Assembly (NCBI GenBank): GCA_029961685.1
Contig: JARWKL010000007.1
Span: 13,277,013-13,341,012, forward strand
From: Aristolochia californica
Lineage: Eukaryota > Streptophyta > Magnoliopsida > Piperales > Aristolochiaceae
DNA: 64,000 nucleotides
Reading direction: 5' to 3'
Positions within the stretch are counted from its first letter, which is position 1. Each line of letters starts with the position of its first letter. The position numbers and the translations under genes were made by a program. The notes beneath the pieces were generated by a model. The model did no database searches. It saw only the letters and a program-made list of their open reading frames with translations, and was not told the DNA's origin. Shown here piece after piece: positions 61,301 to 64,000 of this stretch.

Positions 61301-64000
61301 AAAATGGATATGCATGTTTGAAACATGTTAAAGATGCAAATGAGCTATGGATGCAAAGCTTTTAAAGAGAATAACAAACGCTCATTAAATTCTCAAGTGA
61401 ACTTGCGGTGGGATATTTGCCTGAGTCAAACACGTCAATATTTTGCCCGTTTGCAAAAAGCTGACATAACTAATCATAGATGATTGTAATGTGATTTATC
61501 ATGCGTAACGGGCTATATTTTTGTATGAAATGACTTATGGATTGTAATTCAACACTCGGTTAAAAAATCCTCCGCAACCCATTTTTCCCGACGATTGCAA
61601 AACCTGAGATATAAAAACGAAAAGGTGCTTACAATCCCTAAAAATTACAGACACTCTTTGGAATTATCTCTCTCTACATATGTGCACTGTGCGTTTCCGT
61701 TTCAGATGTACACATTTTTCTTAAATCAAAACTTCCAGTTTTTCGCTCTCCCTTCATCCCGTAAACAAAAAAGGCAAATAGATCACAACAAACTGAAAAT
61801 TTCATAGTTGATGTACGGAAAAAGTTTTAAACAATAAAAAAAGTAAATGAAGAAAATTTATTCAAACACCACAAATGAACACAAAAGTTTTGTTATCCAA
61901 GTTTGGGAAATTCCACTAGTCCAAAACTAATATCTCGGAATTTTACATGAAGCAGATTTTTTCTACACATGTTTTAAAAATGGGTATGCATGCCAGAAAC
62001 ATGTTAAAGATTCAAATGACCTATGGATCCAAAGCTTTTAAAGAGAATAACAAACTCTCATTAAATTCTCAAGTGAACGTGCGGTGGGATATTTGCCCGA
62101 GTCAAACAAGCCATTATTTTGCCCATATTCAAAAAGTTGAGCTAACAATCACAGAACATTGTAAAGTGATTTGTCATGCGTAACGGGCTATATTTTGGTG
62201 TGAAATGACTTATGGATTGCAATTCAACACTCAGTTAAAAATCGCCCGCCTCCCCCGTTTCCCGACGATCGCAAAACCTTAGATATGAAAACGAAAGAGT
62301 GCATACGATCCCTAAAACATACAGACACTCTTTGGAAATATCTCTCTCTAGATTTGTGCATTGTGCATCTCCATTTTAGATGTACACTTTTTTCTTAAAT
62401 CAGAACTTTGAGTTTTCGCTCCCCCTTCATCCCGTAAACAAAAAAGGCAAAAAAGATCACAACAAAATAAAATTTTTATAGTTGATGTGTGGAAGATATT
62501 TAAAATAACAACTAATGTAAATAAAAAATATCGATTCACACACCACAAATGAACACAAAAGTTTTGTTATCCATGTTTGGGAAATTCCATTAGTCCAACC
62601 CTATTAAGCTTGGAATATTACATGAAGGAGATTTTTTCTACACATGTTTTAAAAATGGATATGCATGCTTGAAACATGTTAAAGATTCAAATGACTTATG
62701 GATCCAAAGCTTTTAACGAGAATAACAAACGCTCATTAAATTCTCAAGTGAACGTGCGGTGGGATATTTACCCGAGTCTAACAAGTCATTATTTTGCCCA
62801 TTTTCAAAAATGTGATCTAACAATCATAGATGATTGTAAAGTTAATCTATCATGCGTAACGGGCTATATTTTTGTATGAAATGACTTATGGATTGCAATT
62901 CAACACTCAGTTAAAAATCCTCTGCCACCAGTTTTTCCCGGCGATTGCAAAAACTGAGATATAAAAACTAAAAAGAGCTTACAATCCCAAAAAATTACAG
63001 ACACTCTTTGGAATTATCTCTCCCTACAATTGTGCATTGTGCTTTTCCATTTTAGATGTACACTTTTTTCTTAAATCAAAACTTTTACTTTTCGCTCTCC
63101 CTTCATCCCGAAAACAAACAAGGCAAAAAGCTTACAAAAAAACGAAAATTTTATAGTTGATGTACGGAAAAAATTTAAAACAATAACAAATATAAATAAA
63201 GAAAATTTATTCGCCCAACACAAATGAACACAAAAGTTTTGTTATCCAATTTTGGGAAATTCCACTAGTTTAACCCTAATAGCATGGAATTTTGCAAGAG
63301 AGAGATTTCATCCACACATGTTTTTAAAACGGATATGCATGTTTGAAACATGTTAAAGATGCAAATGAGCTATGGATGCAAAGCTTTTAAAGAGAATAAC
63401 AAACGCTCATTAAATTCTCAAGTGAACTTGCGGTGGGATATTTGCCTGAGTCAAACACGTCAATATTTTGCCCATTTGCAAAAAGCTGACATAACTAATC
63501 ATAGATGATTGTAATGTGATTTATCATGCGTAACGGGCTATATTTTTGTATGAAATGACTTATGGATTGTAATTCAACACTCGGTTAAAAAATCCTCCGC
63601 AACCCATTTTTCCCGACGATTGCAAAACCTGAGATATAAAAACGAAAAGGTGCTTACAATCCCTAAAAATTACAGACACTCTTTGGAATTATCTCTCTCT
63701 ACATATGTGCACTGTGCGTTTCCGTTTCAGATGTACACATTTTTCTTAAATCAAAACTTCGAGTTTTTCGCTCTCCCTTCATCCCGTAAACAAAAAAGGC
63801 AAATAGATCACAGCAAACTGAAAATTTCATAGTTGATGTACGGAAAAAGTTTTAAACAATAAAAAAAGTAAATGAAGAAAATTTATTCAAACACCACAAA
63901 TGAACACAAAAGTTTTGTTATCCAAGTTTGGGAAATTCCACTAGTCCAAAACTAATATCTCGGAATTTTACATGAAGCAGATTTTTTCTACACATGTTTT
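58311..64000. repeat. Three most homogeneous A-B-C higher-order repeats
   Basis: Units begin at 58311, 60333 and 62358, about 2022-2025 bp apart. They share private variants (for example CATCTCCATTTTAG, AAAGTTAATCTATC, CACTGTGCGTTTCC). The last two also share GGAAGATATT and TATCGATTC, so they are nearly identical, as expected for the most recent amplification. Confidence 0.82.

Larger units (their letters stand above)
33732..64000. repeat. 675-bp satellite array with A-B-C higher-order structure
   Basis: About 45 monomers of roughly 675 bp. Taking the TGTGCATTGTGC-like motif as monomer start, approximate starts and types are: 33735 A, 34411 B, 35088 C, 35761 A, 36438 B, 37112 B, 37786 C, 38460 A/C, 39132 A, 39809 B, 40483 C, 41155 A, 41829 B, 42501 C, 43172 A, 43848 B, 44520 C, 45197 A, 45869 B, 46543 C/A, 47217 B, 47896 C, 48387 half B, 48887 A, 49551 B, 50228 C, 50901 A, 51569 B, 52238 C, 52911 A, 53581 B/C, 54259 A, 54932 B/C, 55610 A, 56284 B, 56960 C, 57636 A/C, 58311 A, 58987 B, 59661 C, 60333 A, 61009 B, 61683 C, 62358 A, 63031 B, 63709 C (cut by the edge). 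Types differ in words such as CAAAACTTCGAG (C), GCAAGAGAGAG (B) and CCAACCCTATTAAGC (A). Recurrent 60-93 codon open frames are satellite by-products. Confidence 0.92.

Noticed and set aside
33732..64000. CRISPR array or tRNA/rRNA cluster
   Set aside because: Monomers of 675 bp with no short repeat-spacer pattern and no RNA-gene features; this is a plant satellite.

Overview
The window looks like AT-rich heterochromatin from a flowering-plant nuclear genome. The evidence is endogenous pararetrovirus DNA (Caulimoviridae, a plant virus family) with a plant initiator-Met tRNA primer site, lying among two unrelated tandem satellites. I see no ordinary host gene. The species cannot be named from the sequence.

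Layout. (1) 1-7720 is a rearranged viral locus. Its minus-strand half (1-2973) holds a polyprotein start that runs off the left edge, an intact movement protein and the RNA leader. It is joined head to head to a plus-strand half (2972-7720) with a deleted polyprotein, a truncated ORF3, the viral promoter/R region, a small inverted ORF3 fragment and a second identical R piece. (2) 7721-16920 is a pyrimidine-rich satellite with a 19-bp unit and almost no G on the plus strand. (3) 16921-25367 is a second viral insertion on the minus strand. It contains one complete genome length (16921-24866, 7946 bp) opened at the tRNA primer site, plus a terminal extra piece. (4) 25368-33731 is more of the 19-bp satellite. 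Its first 834 bp is an almost exact copy of the 835 bp on the other side of the virus. (5) About 33732-64000 is a different satellite with monomers of about 675 bp, arranged mainly as a three-type (A-B-C) higher-order repeat and running off the right edge.

Viral genome logic. Transcription should start just downstream of a TATATAA box, cross a short R region with AATAAA, pass the Met-tRNA primer site, then a leader with four tiny ORFs and a long hairpin. Four closely packed frames follow: movement protein, capsid-protease-RT-RNase H polyprotein, a Trp-rich ORF3 with an RG-rich start and acidic tail, and a small hydrophilic ORF4. The complete copy carries a nonsense codon inside the RT and a lost zinc-knuckle Cys. 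The plus-strand part of the other copy has an open RT/RNase H but a large deletion upstream and in ORF3/ORF4. Neither copy is intact.

Most notable points: the 835-bp direct duplication of satellite bordering the insertion exactly; viral ends and breakpoints that fall at the primer site; a polyprotein piece missing from one locus that matches the orphan piece ending the other; a head-to-head viral inverted repeat that could make dsRNA; a satellite with C on only one strand; and a 675-bp array showing recent higher-order amplification and several chimeric monomers.
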